Source: Armatimonadota bacterium | GTDB lineage: Bacteria; Armatimonadota; Fimbriimonadia; Fimbriimonadales; Fimbriimonadaceae | DNA length: 64,000 nucleotides | Assembly (NCBI GenBank): GCA_016125185.1 | Contig: WGMG01000004.1 | Location: 1-64,000 of the forward strand | Direction: 5' to 3' | In this document: positions 42,884 through 58,900 of the stretch, in pieces | Numbering within the stretch: the first letter of the stretch is position 1 | Layout: every line of letters begins with the position of its first letter | Program-made: the position numbers and the translations under genes | The notes under the pieces: model-generated | Database searches by the model: none | What the model saw: only the letters and a program-made list of their open reading frames with translations | Told to the model about the DNA's origin: nothing

Positions 42884-43483
42884 ATGATGCGAATAGCTGT
42901 GTTTTCGAAAGAAAGGCTCTTCCTCGATGCCCTATCGGGCCTGCTGGATAGACGAGGAAGCCTGCAGGTCGTGGCGCGAGAAACGACGGCCAAGGGCCTG
43001 GTTTCCAGCGCTAAACAAGCGAGCGCCCAGCTCCTGATCGTCGATAGCCAAGAGTTGGATGTCGATGAAGTTCAGTTCCTTCTCGGTGCCCGAGCCGTGG
43101 GTGACTTTGTGCTGGCGATGATCGGAAGCCAAAGCGATGAGGCGGACGAATCCAACGTCGACGCCCTCATCTCCCGCTCCGCCTCGGCCGAAGACCTGTA
43201 CGAGTCGGTCTCCGCGCTGTCCTCCCGCGTTCCTGCCCGCACCAACCCGCGCGAAGGCAAGCGAGCGTACCGCAAAGGCAACGCCCTGACCCGCCGCGAA
43301 TATGAAGTCGCCGAACTGGTCGCCAAGGGAATGTCTAACCGAACGATTTCCGAAGTCTCGTCCCTGCGCGAGCAGAGCGTGAAGAACCTTGTCAGCGTGA
43401 TCATGCGCAAGCTGAAGTGCGAAAACCGCACCCAGGTCGCGCTGAAGCTGATCAACGCCGAAGTCGAACAACCGACAGACTAA
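42884..43483 (+). CDS. LuxR-type response regulator with degenerate receiver
   Basis: 199 residues. The N-terminal 115 follow the receiver fold (RIAVFSKERLFLDALSGLLD; LLIVDSQELD), with an Asp at the phosphorylation strand, but the acidic pair that binds Mg at the end of strand 1 is replaced by Ser-Lys, so phosphorylation is doubtful. The C-terminal LuxR helix-turn-helix is complete: LTRREYEVAELVAKGMSNRTI then QSVKNLVSVIMRKLKCENRTQ. No histidine kinase is nearby. Confidence 0.88.
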   Translation: MMRIAVFSKERLFLDALSGLLDRRGSLQVVARETTAKGLVSSAKQASAQLLIVDSQELDVDEVQFLLGARAVGDFVLAMIGSQSDEADESNVDALISRSASAEDLYESVSALSSRVPARTNPREGKRAYRKGNALTRREYEVAELVAKGMSNRTISEVSSLREQSVKNLVSVIMRKLKCENRTQVALKLINAEVEQPTD

Positions 43484-43485
43484 CA

Positions 43486-43560
43486 TCCCCTCTCCTAATT
43501 CTCCGTAGGAAATTGGGAGAGGGTGTCGCCTGACCTGTGTCAGGTGACGGGTGAGGGCCA
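43486..43560 (+). repeat. Intergenic repeat family B, copy 1
   Basis: Two hairpins in a row: CCTCTCCTAATT with its imperfect partner AATTGGGAGAGG around CTCCGTAGGA, then GTGTCG, then CCTGACCTGTGTCAGG. The same layout and much of the sequence recur at 44511-44580 in the same orientation. Confidence 0.75.
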
Positions 43561-43699
43561 ATCCACTAACTCGAACAAACGAGGAAGGCCTAGTAGGGAC
43601 TGTAAAGCCTTACGAAGTTCCCGCCGAGCATCGCGAGGGAAATGGCTTTTGAGCGGTGAGGTAGGAAAAGATGAACGTGACCAAACCCCCTACTCCTTG

Positions 43700-43705
43700 T
43701 AAACT
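43700..43705 (+). promoter_or_regulatory. -10 box, leaderless-type start
   Basis: TAAACT six bases before the GTG at 43712 of cdsA; no Shine-Dalgarno. Confidence 0.45.
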
Positions 43706-43711
43706 AAACGC

Positions 43712-44485
43712 GTGAAAGAACGAGTCCTCACGGCAATCGTGCTCCTAGCCATTGTCGTGGGGGCTCTTTTTCTCGATCCCACCGGATGGGCGACCCGCAT
43801 CCTCGTCGTCCTCATCGCGGGCGTGGTCGGTTCCGAGCTCGGCAAACTGATCCGCGTCCCACTCCTCTGGATTCCTCTCCTGCTCGCCGTCGGACTCTCG
43901 ATCTTTCTTGCCGGACCTACTTTGTCGATTCTGGTAGTTGCCTTTCTCGTATCGATGCCGCTTCTTTGGTACGGCATGGCAAAAGACAGTCGATTCATCG
44001 CCGGAGCCGCCGGCTTCTGCTGGGTGTATTGCTCGCTCGTGCCCTTCTTCCTGCTGGCATCGGCCAAAAACCCCGCCTTCTGGCCGCTCCTGATGACCGC
44101 TGCGATCCCGATCTGGTGCGGTGACACCGCCGCCATCTTTGTTGGTAAGGCGATCGGCAAGCACAAAATGGCCCCCGATATCTCACCCAAAAAGACCTGG
44201 GAGGGCGCGGCCGGAAACTTCCTCGCTTGCGTGCTCGCTGGCCTTGTGCTCGGCGTTATTTTCCACTACCCGCTCGCCTGGATGGCGCTCCTGGGCCTCA
44301 ACTGCGGCGTCCTCGGTCAAGCCGGCGACCTCTTCGAAAGCTGGCTGAAGCGCAAGGCCGATGTGAAAGATAGCGGCACGATCCTGCCCGGTCACGGAGG
44401 AGTCCTCGATCGAATCGATAGCCTGATGGCCACCGCCCCCATCTCCCTCCTCATCCTCCAATCCCTCCTCCCAGTCACGAAGTAG
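43712..44485 (+). CDS. cdsA: Phosphatidate cytidylyltransferase
   Basis: 257 residues from GTG at 43712, seven or eight transmembrane helices. The C-terminal signature is clear: DISPKKTWEGAAGN (about 156-169), then GQAGDLFESWLKRKADVKDSG and LPGHGGVLDRIDS. The enzyme makes CDP-diacylglycerol from phosphatidate and CTP for phospholipid synthesis. The usual neighbours uppS, dxr and rseP are absent. The gene is flanked by two direct copies of repeat family B. Confidence 0.94.
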   Translation: MKERVLTAIVLLAIVVGALFLDPTGWATRILVVLIAGVVGSELGKLIRVPLLWIPLLLAVGLSIFLAGPTLSILVVAFLVSMPLLWYGMAKDSRFIAGAAGFCWVYCSLVPFFLLASAKNPAFWPLLMTAAIPIWCGDTAAIFVGKAIGKHKMAPDISPKKTWEGAAGNFLACVLAGLVLGVIFHYPLAWMALLGLNCGVLGQAGDLFESWLKRKADVKDSGTILPGHGGVLDRIDSLMATAPISLLILQSLLPVTK

Positions 44486-44510
44486 TTGGATACGGGTGGA
44501 GTTGTAAAGT

Positions 44511-44580
44511 CCCTCTCCAGATTGTCCGTAGGAAATCTGGGGAGGGTGTCGTTCCGATTCCTAGGAACGACGGGAGGGGA
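44511..44580 (+). repeat. Intergenic repeat family B, copy 2
   Basis: CCCTCTCCAGATT, then GTCCGTAGGAAATC, TGGGGAGGGTGTCG and a second hairpin TTCCGATTCCTAGGAA with ACGGG. Same order as 43486-43560. A further hairpin CCCCTCCCGGAAGGAGGGG is at about 44675-44693 before the valS stop. Confidence 0.75.
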
Positions 44581-44712
44581 AAATCCGCAGATTTAGCCGT
44601 ACAAAGGAGTTATGCTGGTTTGTGTGCAAAGCGGAGATTTACCAGTGACCAACACCAAGTAGGAACCAACGAAATCCCCTCCCGGAAGGAGGGGTAGATG
44701 ATTCGTGAGGCC

Positions 44713-47355
44713 CTACGCCTCCAACAATGCCTGACGAGCCTTCAGCTTTTCCATCCGCTGATTTAGCTCCTCCAGTAGCGCCCGATCCCGCTCGATGATC
44801 TCCGGCTTCGCCCGTTCCACAAACTGCGGATTATCCAGCCGCGACTGCAGGCCCGCCGCATCCTTCGCCGACTTCTCTAGGTCGCGCTTGATGCTCTCCA
44901 GAACCTTGTCCAGGTCGATCAAACCTTCGACCGCGATATGGAAATCTAGTCCGCCCGACGTCGCCGAGACAAATCGCCCCGACGGACGACCCGGCTGAAG
45001 GCTCTGAACCCACGCCTGAGACGACACGATGCCCTCGTTGCCCTTCAGGTCGCCTTCGTAGAACACCGTCTCGATCTGCTGAAGCGGCTTCAAGTCGATC
45101 TCGGCCCGCAATGCCCGCAGGGCTCTCGTCGCGGCAAACACAGCTTCGATCTCCTGCTCTGCCTCGGCGTGCGCCAGATCGTCGCCTAGCGCCGGCCAAT
45201 CCGCCGCCATGATGAACGGCGACTTACCCTCCAGCGGCAGACGGGAATACAGTTCCTCGGTGATGAACGGCATGACCGGGTGAAGCATCTTCAGAAACGC
45301 ATCGAACGCCGTCAAAAGCACCCACTGCGGGGTCCGCTTCTGCGCATCATCCTGCAGGCGCGACTTCGAAATCTCGATGTACCAGTCGCAAACCTCGCTC
45401 CAAAAGAAGCGGTAAAGCGCCTGACACGCCGACTGCAGATCGAACCGATCGTACGCCGCTCGGACCTCTTTTTCCGTCGCCACCAACCGGCTCAAAAGCC
45501 ACTTGTCGACCGTTTGCAGATTCTCGGGCTTGCTTGGAACGCTGTCCACGTTCATCAACACGAAGCGCGTCGCATTCCAGATCTTATTGCAGAAGTTCCG
45601 CGCATCCTGCGTCTTCTTGTCGCTATATCGAAGCTCCTGGTTCTCACCCGTCTGGCTCAGAAGCGTCCAGCGCAGAGCGTCGGCGCCAAGCGTTTCAATC
45701 ACGCCCATCGGGTCGATGCCCGTGCCCAGCGACTTGCTCATGCGTCGACCATCCTCGCGCATGACCGTCGCATAGATCATCACGTCGCCAAATGGCTTCT
45801 CGCCCACCAGGTCGTAGCCCATCATCAGCATTCGCGCAACCCACAGATTGATGATGTTTCGGTCGGTGATCAGCACGTCGGTGGGATAGAATGTCTTCAT
45901 ATCCTCCGTCGCCTCCGGCCAACCAAGCGTCACAAACGGCCACATGCCCGAGCTAAACCACGTGTCCAGCACATCGTCGTCCTGCCGCACGATCGGCTTA
46001 TCGCCCGCCATTTTCTGCGCCTCTTCCCAGGAAACGGCCACAAAAACGTCGCCGTCCTCCGCGTAGAACGCGGGAACGCGGTGCCCCCACCAGAGCTGAC
46101 GCGAGATATTCCAGTCCCGAATGCTCTCCATCCACGCCAAAAAGATGTCCTTGTAGCGCGCTGGAGTGAACTTCACCTCATCCTTCTGCACGGCCTCGAT
46201 GACCGGCTTGGCCAACTCGCCTTGCCGCGCAAACCACTGCTCACTCAACAACGGCTCGATCACTTCGCCGCTTCGATCGCTGATGATGATCGGAATTTCG
46301 TGGTCCTTGATCTCCACCAAAACGCCTGCTTCTTCCAGATCAGCCACGATCTGCTTACGAGCCTCGTATCGATCCATGCCCTCGTACTTTTCGATCGCTG
46401 ACACGAATTCAGGTTCAAATTCACGGTTCCACGCCGCCGAAATGCGAGCATCGAGATTCAGCGCGACCGGCATCGCCAAGTTGTGTCGAGCCCCCACCTC
46501 GTAGTCATTAGGGTCATGCGCAGGCGTGATCTTCACCGCGCCGGTACCAAACTCAGGGTCGGGGTACAGGTCGGCGATCAACGGAATCTCGCGACCAACC
46601 AACGGCAAACGAAGCTTCTTGCCGATCTTGCCCTCATATCGCTTGTCCGAAGGGTGCACCGCCACCGCGATATCGGCCAACATCGTCTCCGGCCGCGTCG
46701 TCGCAATCACGATCGAACCCGAGCCGTCTACGAAGTCGTAACGAATATGATACAGATGCCCTTTGCGCACCTCGCGCAAGGTCTCAATGTCCGAAACACT
46801 GGTCTTCAGCTTCGGGTCCCAGTTCACCACCCGCTTCCCGCGGTAGATGAATCCCTTGTTGTACCAATCGACGAACACGTGCAGAACCGTCTGCGCGTAA
46901 TGCTCGTCCAGCGTAAAGCGTAGCCGCGACCAGTCAAATGCGCAACCCAGCGCCTTGAACTGGTTCAAAATCGTGCTTCCCGACTCCTCGCGCCACTGCC
47001 AAACCCGCTCGACAAACTTCTCTCGACCAAGCTGAGCGCCACTCGAACCTTCTTTGCGAAGCTGTTTCTCAACTACGGATTGCGTCGCAATACCCGCGTG
47101 ATCTTGTCCGGGTAGGATCAAAACCCGCTTACCAAGCAGTCGCTGATATCGACCGAGCACATCCTGCAACGGGTAGCACAGCGCGTGCCCCATGTGGAGC
47201 GAGCCGGTGATATTGGGTGGGGGAATGGTGATGCAGTACGGCTTTTTCGTCGTGTCGGGGCTGGGGGCGAAGAGATTCGCTTTGTCCCAGGCGGCATACC
47301 ATTTCGATTCAACATTCGTCGCCTCATACCGAGGCGGAAATTCCATCTGTTCCAT
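44713..47355 (-). CDS. valS: Valyl-tRNA synthetase
   Basis: 880 residues from ATG at 47355. Class I motifs: HMGH at 54-57 within PPPNITGSLHMGHAL, and the RMSKS form of KMSKS. The inserted editing domain follows the first Rossmann half (VVNWDPKLKTSVSD region), the anticodon-binding helical domain starts near 610 and the C-terminal coiled coil typical of ValRS fills the last 65 residues. The frame extends to 47412 but residues before MEQMEFPPRYEA are not family-like. It is divergent from the LAGLIDADG-like gene. Confidence 0.96.
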   Translation of the reverse strand: MEQMEFPPRYEATNVESKWYAAWDKANLFAPSPDTTKKPYCITIPPPNITGSLHMGHALCYPLQDVLGRYQRLLGKRVLILPGQDHAGIATQSVVEKQLRKEGSSGAQLGREKFVERVWQWREESGSTILNQFKALGCAFDWSRLRFTLDEHYAQTVLHVFVDWYNKGFIYRGKRVVNWDPKLKTSVSDIETLREVRKGHLYHIRYDFVDGSGSIVIATTRPETMLADIAVAVHPSDKRYEGKIGKKLRLPLVGREIPLIADLYPDPEFGTGAVKITPAHDPNDYEVGARHNLAMPVALNLDARISAAWNREFEPEFVSAIEKYEGMDRYEARKQIVADLEEAGVLVEIKDHEIPIIISDRSGEVIEPLLSEQWFARQGELAKPVIEAVQKDEVKFTPARYKDIFLAWMESIRDWNISRQLWWGHRVPAFYAEDGDVFVAVSWEEAQKMAGDKPIVRQDDDVLDTWFSSGMWPFVTLGWPEATEDMKTFYPTDVLITDRNIINLWVARMLMMGYDLVGEKPFGDVMIYATVMREDGRRMSKSLGTGIDPMGVIETLGADALRWTLLSQTGENQELRYSDKKTQDARNFCNKIWNATRFVLMNVDSVPSKPENLQTVDKWLLSRLVATEKEVRAAYDRFDLQSACQALYRFFWSEVCDWYIEISKSRLQDDAQKRTPQWVLLTAFDAFLKMLHPVMPFITEELYSRLPLEGKSPFIMAADWPALGDDLAHAEAEQEIEAVFAATRALRALRAEIDLKPLQQIETVFYEGDLKGNEGIVSSQAWVQSLQPGRPSGRFVSATSGGLDFHIAVEGLIDLDKVLESIKRDLEKSAKDAAGLQSRLDNPQFVERAKPEIIERDRALLEELNQRMEKLKARQALLEA

Positions 47356-47411
47356 GTGTGTTTTTGCACACCTCCCTGTCTTGGGGTGCAAATAAATGAT
47401 ACCAAATGCCA

Positions 47412-47442
47412 ATGTTTCACGTTAAAATGTTCAGTGAAACAT
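47412..47442. promoter_or_regulatory. Inverted repeat matching split parS halves
   Basis: ATGTTTCAC and GTGAAACAT, 13 bases apart, overlap the ATG of the next gene. TGTTTCAC (47413-47420) and GTGAAACA (47434-47441) are the two halves of the ParB site parS, which are normally contiguous. It lies between divergent valS and the 47441 gene and may simply be an operator. Confidence 0.5.
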
Positions 47443-47836
47443 GAATCAGGTTGAAAAAGGGTTTGTCTTGGGGTTCTTTGCTGGTCAAGGGAGCTTCGGC
47501 GGTGACGGTCGCACACCCCATTTGACGCTGAGGATGAACGTTCAACACGAAGGACTCCTCCAGCGTCTCTGCCAAATCCTTCCCGGAAGCTTAATCTACG
47601 GCCCCTATGCTCACGGCGACCGGCACTACTACCAATGGATGCTCCGCGGAGACGACCTCGCGAAGGTGGTCGAAGACGGCGTGTTTGAAGAACTAGAGCA
47701 GTGGGACGAGCCGAGCTATGCCCGCTACCGGGAAATGGTCGACCGCTATTTCGTATCCGGCAAGCTGAGGTTTCGATCCAAAAAGAGGCGGCGAATCACG
47801 TCCTCTAGCGGCGGCTCTTCGACCGAAAGCGTCTGA
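47441..47836 (+). CDS. Single-domain LAGLIDADG-like protein, catalytic acid replaced
   Basis: 131 residues. The opening KGFVLGFFAGQGSFGGDG matches the LAGLIDADG helix and following strand (family form GFFDGEGSF), but Asp is Ala and the catalytic Glu is Gln. The rest keeps the fold order: PHLTLRMNVQHEGLLQRLCQ, a Gly-rich turn and YYQWMLRGDDLAKVV. One motif means it would act as a homodimer, probably as a DNA-binding protein without cleavage. The basic tail (RFRSKKRRR) overlaps the 3' end of the ABC ATPase gene on the other strand by 91 bases. Confidence 0.75.
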   Translation: MNQVEKGFVLGFFAGQGSFGGDGRTPHLTLRMNVQHEGLLQRLCQILPGSLIYGPYAHGDRHYYQWMLRGDDLAKVVEDGVFEELEQWDEPSYARYREMVDRYFVSGKLRFRSKKRRRITSSSGGSSTESV

Positions 47837-48744
47837 ACCGGAAACGCCCCCAGGATGCCCGATAGCGCAGCCGGAACCTCGGCCCGCGCAACCGTCAAGC
47901 ACGCCGTGTTGCCCTCCACCGACGACACCGACCCAAATCGCGCAAGGTCGGCTTCAGCCACATCGCGGTCAAATTGAAGCTGAATTTGGCTCTCTCCCGA
48001 ATCCATTTGCGCCAATTTCTCCAGCGATCCATCGAACACGAGCGTCCCGTGGTCGATGATGACCACCCGCTGACAAAGCTCCTGCACATCCTGCATATAG
48101 TGGCTCGTCAGCACGATCGTCGAGCCATCCTGCTCATGAAGCTCCTGCAGAAACTCCCGAATGCGCTTCTGGCTCACCACGTCCAGACCCAGCGTGGGCT
48201 CGTCCAGAAAAATAACTTTCGGTGCATAAAGCAACGCCGCCACCAACTCGCACTTCATCCGCTCTCCCAGCGAAAGCCGCCGCACCTGCGTGTCCACCTT
48301 GTCGGCCAACTGGAGCGCTTCGATCAACTGGTCCAGGCGCTTTTTGAACAGATCATCAGGCACCTCGTACAGCTCCTTGAACACCAAAAACGAGTCCATC
48401 GCCGGCAGGTCCCACCAAAGCTGTTGCTTGTTGCCCATCACCAGCGAAATTCGCTTCAGCATCTCCGGCTTTCGGTCCGTGGGCCGGTACCCCATCACGT
48501 GGCACTCGCCGGAGGTCGGATACAAAATCCCGGTCAGCATCTTCAGCGTGGTCGTTTTACCCGCGCCGTTCGGACCCAAAAATCCGACAATTTCGCCTTC
48601 CTCGATGGTGAGGTTGACGTCGCTGACCGCCTTTACTTCCGTCCGCTCGGGCCGAATCAGGCTCTTGATCGCGCCGCCAAACCCCTTCCCCCGCTTGGTG
48701 GTGAGGTAAGTCTTGCACAGATGGGTGGCTTCGATGATCGGCAC
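47746..48744 (-). CDS. ABC transporter ATP-binding protein (ABC-2 exporter type)
   Basis: 332 residues. Walker A GPNGAGKTT (about 58-66), a KQQLWWDLPA segment typical of the subgroup with DUF990-type permeases, signature LSLGERMKCELVAALL, Walker B VIFLDEPTLGLD, switch LTSHYM. Residues 240-332 are the C-terminal regulatory domain. No matching permease genes lie beside it; the two small membrane proteins upstream are not permease-like. Confidence 0.92.
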   Translation of the reverse strand: MPIIEATHLCKTYLTTKRGKGFGGAIKSLIRPERTEVKAVSDVNLTIEEGEIVGFLGPNGAGKTTTLKMLTGILYPTSGECHVMGYRPTDRKPEMLKRISLVMGNKQQLWWDLPAMDSFLVFKELYEVPDDLFKKRLDQLIEALQLADKVDTQVRRLSLGERMKCELVAALLYAPKVIFLDEPTLGLDVVSQKRIREFLQELHEQDGSTIVLTSHYMQDVQELCQRVVIIDHGTLVFDGSLEKLAQMDSGESQIQLQFDRDVAEADLARFGSVSSVEGNTACLTVARAEVPAALSGILGAFPVQTLSVEEPPLEDVIRRLFLDRNLSLPDTK

Positions 48745-48771
48745 GCGTCGGTAAGGTTTACCCGCTTCGGA

Positions 48772-49212
48772 TTAAGATTGCGTCGCCGGTAGGTGGGAAC
48801 GTAGTTTGGCGAGAAGCTGGTCCAGGTTTTCGAGGCTCGGGAAAATGGCGAGCGTTTTGCCGTTAGAGAATGTGACGAGATAGTGGTCGAGCTTTCCGCG
48901 CTTGTAGTAGGGCACCAGCGAGACGATCTCTCGCATGTCTTCGTGGATGGTCAGCGCGTTGCTGACGTAGACCGAGACATGATTGAACCGAGTCTCGATC
49001 CTCATTTTGTATAAGGGTTGCCAAAAGTAAGGAAAGGTTAAGAATATTCCCAAGAAATACACGAAAGTGTAAATCTTTCCCGCAATAAACGGCCCTAAGA
49101 TGATAAGAGTGAAGCCCAAAAAGGCAAGTCGAAGGAGCCAAGGATTCCGACGATAGTGGTAGACAGCAGGTTCCTCGGCCCACCAATGCGGGTTCGGGGC
49201 AACCGTCATCAT
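48772..49212 (-). CDS. Small membrane protein with PH-like tail
   Basis: 146 residues. Two hydrophobic segments at about 27-48 and 50-66, then a PH-like region (RFNHVSVYVSNALTIHEDMREIVSLVPYYKRG, LVTFSNGKTLAIFPS). ATG at 49212 overlaps the preceding stop (ATGA), so it is translated with the 49209-49616 gene. No family recognised. Confidence 0.75.
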   Translation of the reverse strand: MMTVAPNPHWWAEEPAVYHYRRNPWLLRLAFLGFTLIILGPFIAGKIYTFVYFLGIFLTFPYFWQPLYKMRIETRFNHVSVYVSNALTIHEDMREIVSLVPYYKRGKLDHYLVTFSNGKTLAIFPSLENLDQLLAKLRSHLPATQS

Positions 49213-49616
49213 GACCGATTTCTCTCTCGGCTAAAGACGCCAAGCAGCCCGGGTCCGAAGTGAAAGAGCGCGAACGGCAATACCATAACATACATGATAA
49301 GACCCGTCGAAACAAGCTCTTGCCACGACGCCTTCGTCGTCCGAAGGCTATCGAAGACCTGCCACACAAAGCCAAAGAGCACAACCCCCGCGATGGTCAG
49401 CGACGAACGAACCGACAAAACGCGCGACGGCACCCGCTGCTCAAGATATCGAAGCCCGGAGTACGCCCCAAGGGTGAGCAAAGCCATGAACCACGCCATC
49501 GCGATATTCTTGAATGCGATGGCAACGGTCAAGGTGATGAGGATGGCAAGGATCGGCCCGAAAGCCCAATCGCGAATCGCCCACCGCTCCCAGTTCACCG
49601 CCTCTCGACCAACCAC
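49209..49616 (-). CDS. Four-helix membrane protein
   Basis: 135 residues from GTG at 49616 (TACAAT nine bases upstream). Four hydrophobic segments at about 17-33, 38-55, 70-88 and 100-125. No family recognised. Operon with the 48772-49212 gene; the pair may form one membrane unit. Confidence 0.75.
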   Translation of the reverse strand: MVGREAVNWERWAIRDWAFGPILAILITLTVAIAFKNIAMAWFMALLTLGAYSGLRYLEQRVPSRVLSVRSSLTIAGVVLFGFVWQVFDSLRTTKASWQELVSTGLIMYVMVLPFALFHFGPGLLGVFSRERNRS

Positions 49617-55845
<6,229 letters not shown>

Positions 55846-55846
55846 C

Positions 55847-55890
55847 TTGGGAGCGGGAGCTTCTAGCCCTTGCAAGTTCAACGCTCCCAA
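55847..55890 (+). terminator. Inverted repeat after GH20
   Basis: TTGGGAGCG (55847-55855) pairs with CGCTCCCAA (55882-55890) and a TTTTGGG follows. It may terminate the GH2-GH20 transcript. The internal GCTTCTAGC...TTGCAAG resembles bases near 63907-63930 past the Skp genes. Confidence 0.5.
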
Positions 55891-55949
55891 CTTTTGGGAC
55901 CCAGGGTTGCACTCGCCTTGGCGAAGCGTCGTATCCTATAGGCAGCGGA

Positions 55950-58900
55950 ATGTGGAATGTACCCATACGATTCTTGGTGATGGCCGCCCCGGTAACGGTG
56001 GTGACTATCGCGGGCGGAATCTATGCGTACGAGTGCCTCGACACTCTTCTCGCCCCGGGCACCGGGTTCACCATGGACTACGCTACCCCGGCGGGGCCGC
56101 TCAAGATCGAGTGCGAGCACTACTCGGTTGACCTCATTCAGCAAACGCTTTTCGCCACCAAGGTCTCCATCAAAAAGGAAGACGGCACCCTCGTAGCCAA
56201 AGTGCCTTCGCTAACGGTCAAGGGCCTCTCGGTCGACAGTCTCGCGCCGAAGGTGCAGATCAAGGACGGTGAACTGTGGGTAAGCCGGCTGGCCAACGGC
56301 GAAATCGACCTCACCAAGTACTTCGGCCCGTCCGAAGGTGGGCAATCGCAGCAACCGTGGCAGATCAGCCTTCGCGATACCAAAGTGCATTTCCGCGACT
56401 GGACGACAGTTGGCGGGCAAAAAAACGATGTGACCATCAGCTCCGGCAACTTTGTCGGCCAGGGCGATACCAGCGAAGGGACAGCCAATGTGGAAGTCGA
56501 TGGCCTCGCGAAAGGGGTGGTGACCTTCCACAAAAAGCCTGGACTCGTGTCCATCACCGGCAAGCAGCTTGAGGCAAACGTCGCCTCGGTCCTGTCGCGC
56601 CTTCGCCAGGGGCAAGAAAAGAAACAGCTCGCCCCTATCGAGAAGCTGAAGGTGGCGGGCGGAATCGTGAAAGGCAACTTCCGGTTTGAGGTGTCCGAGA
56701 AAGGGAAGACCCAGTTCACAGCCAACGTCGATTCCGATGTTCTGACGCCGGAGTGGGATCAGTACCGGGCGGATCGGGTTCATTTTGCCGGTATCGTGAC
56801 CGAGCAGGGTCTGACCGGGAAGGCGGATGTGGACTATCGCGGGCTGAAAGGGCAGGTGGACGGCACCGTGGCCTACGACCCCAAAGTGTCGTTCGGTGCC
56901 AACGTGCAAGTGGCGGGTCTGACGCCTGCGCAGATCGAATCGTTCAAGGTCAAGATTCCCAAGGACGTGTCGTTTGGGTCGGCGGATGTGAAAGGTTACG
57001 TGACCTACGCCAACGATAAGATCGGATGGAAGGGTTCGGCGACCGTTAATTCGCCCGCCGCGTACGGCCTCAAGTCGACGCGGATGGACGTCGATGTAGC
57101 GGTCCAGGGCGACGACGTGCTCGCAACGCTGCATCCGGTCTCGATCGGCTCGACGGTGGTGACGGGCGACTTCGGCTACAACCTTAAGACGCAGGCGATC
57201 AAAGGCGCGGTCTCGACCCCCATGGCGAGCGCAAAGGACTTTTCGAAGTGGCTCCCAGCCGAAGTCATGGGAAGCAAGGCCCAGGTGGCGGCGCTGATCG
57301 ACGGCACGGTCTCGAAGCCCAATGTGATGGTGAAGGGCATGGTCGATCCGCATATCAAATTGGCGGATCGAAAGCTGGACCTTAGCCGGGCCGACTTCGC
57401 GCTTCGGTTCGATGGCGACGTCTTCCACCTCGACCGACTGTCGCTGAACGACCAAGTGGGATCGCTATACGCCTCGGGCGACATCGACCTGAAGAAGGGA
57501 ATGAACGTGCGGGTTGTGGGCAACGGCATCGACCTAGGGCAACTTGCGACGGACACCGAGGGCAAGGTAGACGTTCAGGGGCAGGTTCTGGGCACGCTGG
57601 ACGCGCCGCACTACATCGGCAAAATGCAGGCCTACGGCGTCGGATATTCCGGCGTGCCGGGCAAGATCATGGCCGTTGCGACCGACTTTAGCGGCGACAA
57701 AAAGAACATCCGATTTAAGGATATCGAGGCGATGAAAGAGGCGAGCCAGATCACCGGGTCGGTGGGAATCGGCTTCGATCAGCAGACGCTGGACGGTACG
57801 TTCGCCGTCCACGGCATCGACATCCGCGACCTGTACGATGGGCCGGTGGGTGGCGTGCTGGACCTCAAAAACGTCGCGCTCTCGGGCACGATCGGGAGCC
57901 CGCTGGTGCAAGGGAACTTCGAAGCGAAGAAGGTGCTGGCGTATAACTTCGCAGTCGATTCCGCTGAGGGATTTGTTAACTATGACGGCCAAAACCTCCA
58001 CATCATGCGGGGAACTGCAGACTTCGCCAAAGGGCAACTGTCGGATATTGCCGGCGACTTTTCGGTCAAAGACAAGAGCGGAAAGCTGACCGGAAAGTTC
58101 GACAAAGTCGATCTCGGCGATGTGACGGAATCGGCGATGCACCCGGTGAAGCAGTCGGACGGCGGAAGCGAGCAGCCGGATGAAGCGCCCCTCCAGTTGG
58201 CGGTCAAAGGAAGCACGGGCGGGACGTTTGAGGTGAACGTCGCCAACGGAACGTTTGCAAGCTTTAAGAGCCAAGGCCGCGTGGATGATGTCCACATCAA
58301 CAAAGCCTTCTTCGGTTCGGGCGATTGGGACGCGTCGTTCGACGGCAAGGCGTGGACGTCGAATGCATTCATCGGCTCGCTGGACGAGTATTTCCGGCTG
58401 GATGGAGCCACCTATGTTCCAGACTCGCAGGGCATCGGAGGTGAACTGCTGTGCTACCGGATCCCGATCCAGGATTTGTTGAAGGCGGTAGAACCGAGGC
58501 TTGGATTAAGTCAAGATAATCTAGACAAACTTCATCAATTCGATGGCAAGCTCGGGGCGCAGATGGTGTTCGGCGGGAACTTCGATAACCCAACGGTCGA
58601 CGTTCCCGACCTCGAGGTTTCCAACATCAAGCTGGGCAAAGAGGACCTTGGCAACTTCTCGATCAAGGGCCGGTACCAGAACCGAGACATTTCGGTCCGA
58701 GACGGTCTGCTGGAGGGACCGAAGAACAACAAGGTCAACATTCCGTTTGCGGGCGTCGTGACGCTGCCGGATCAATTGGCTCGACCGGACGGTACCGCCC
58801 AGTTAGCGGGCACCATCAAAGATACAGGCGAACTCGACATCGCGGGTTCGCTTTACGGCTTCCCGGTCAGTAAGTTTTCTGCGCTGGCACCGACGCTTTC

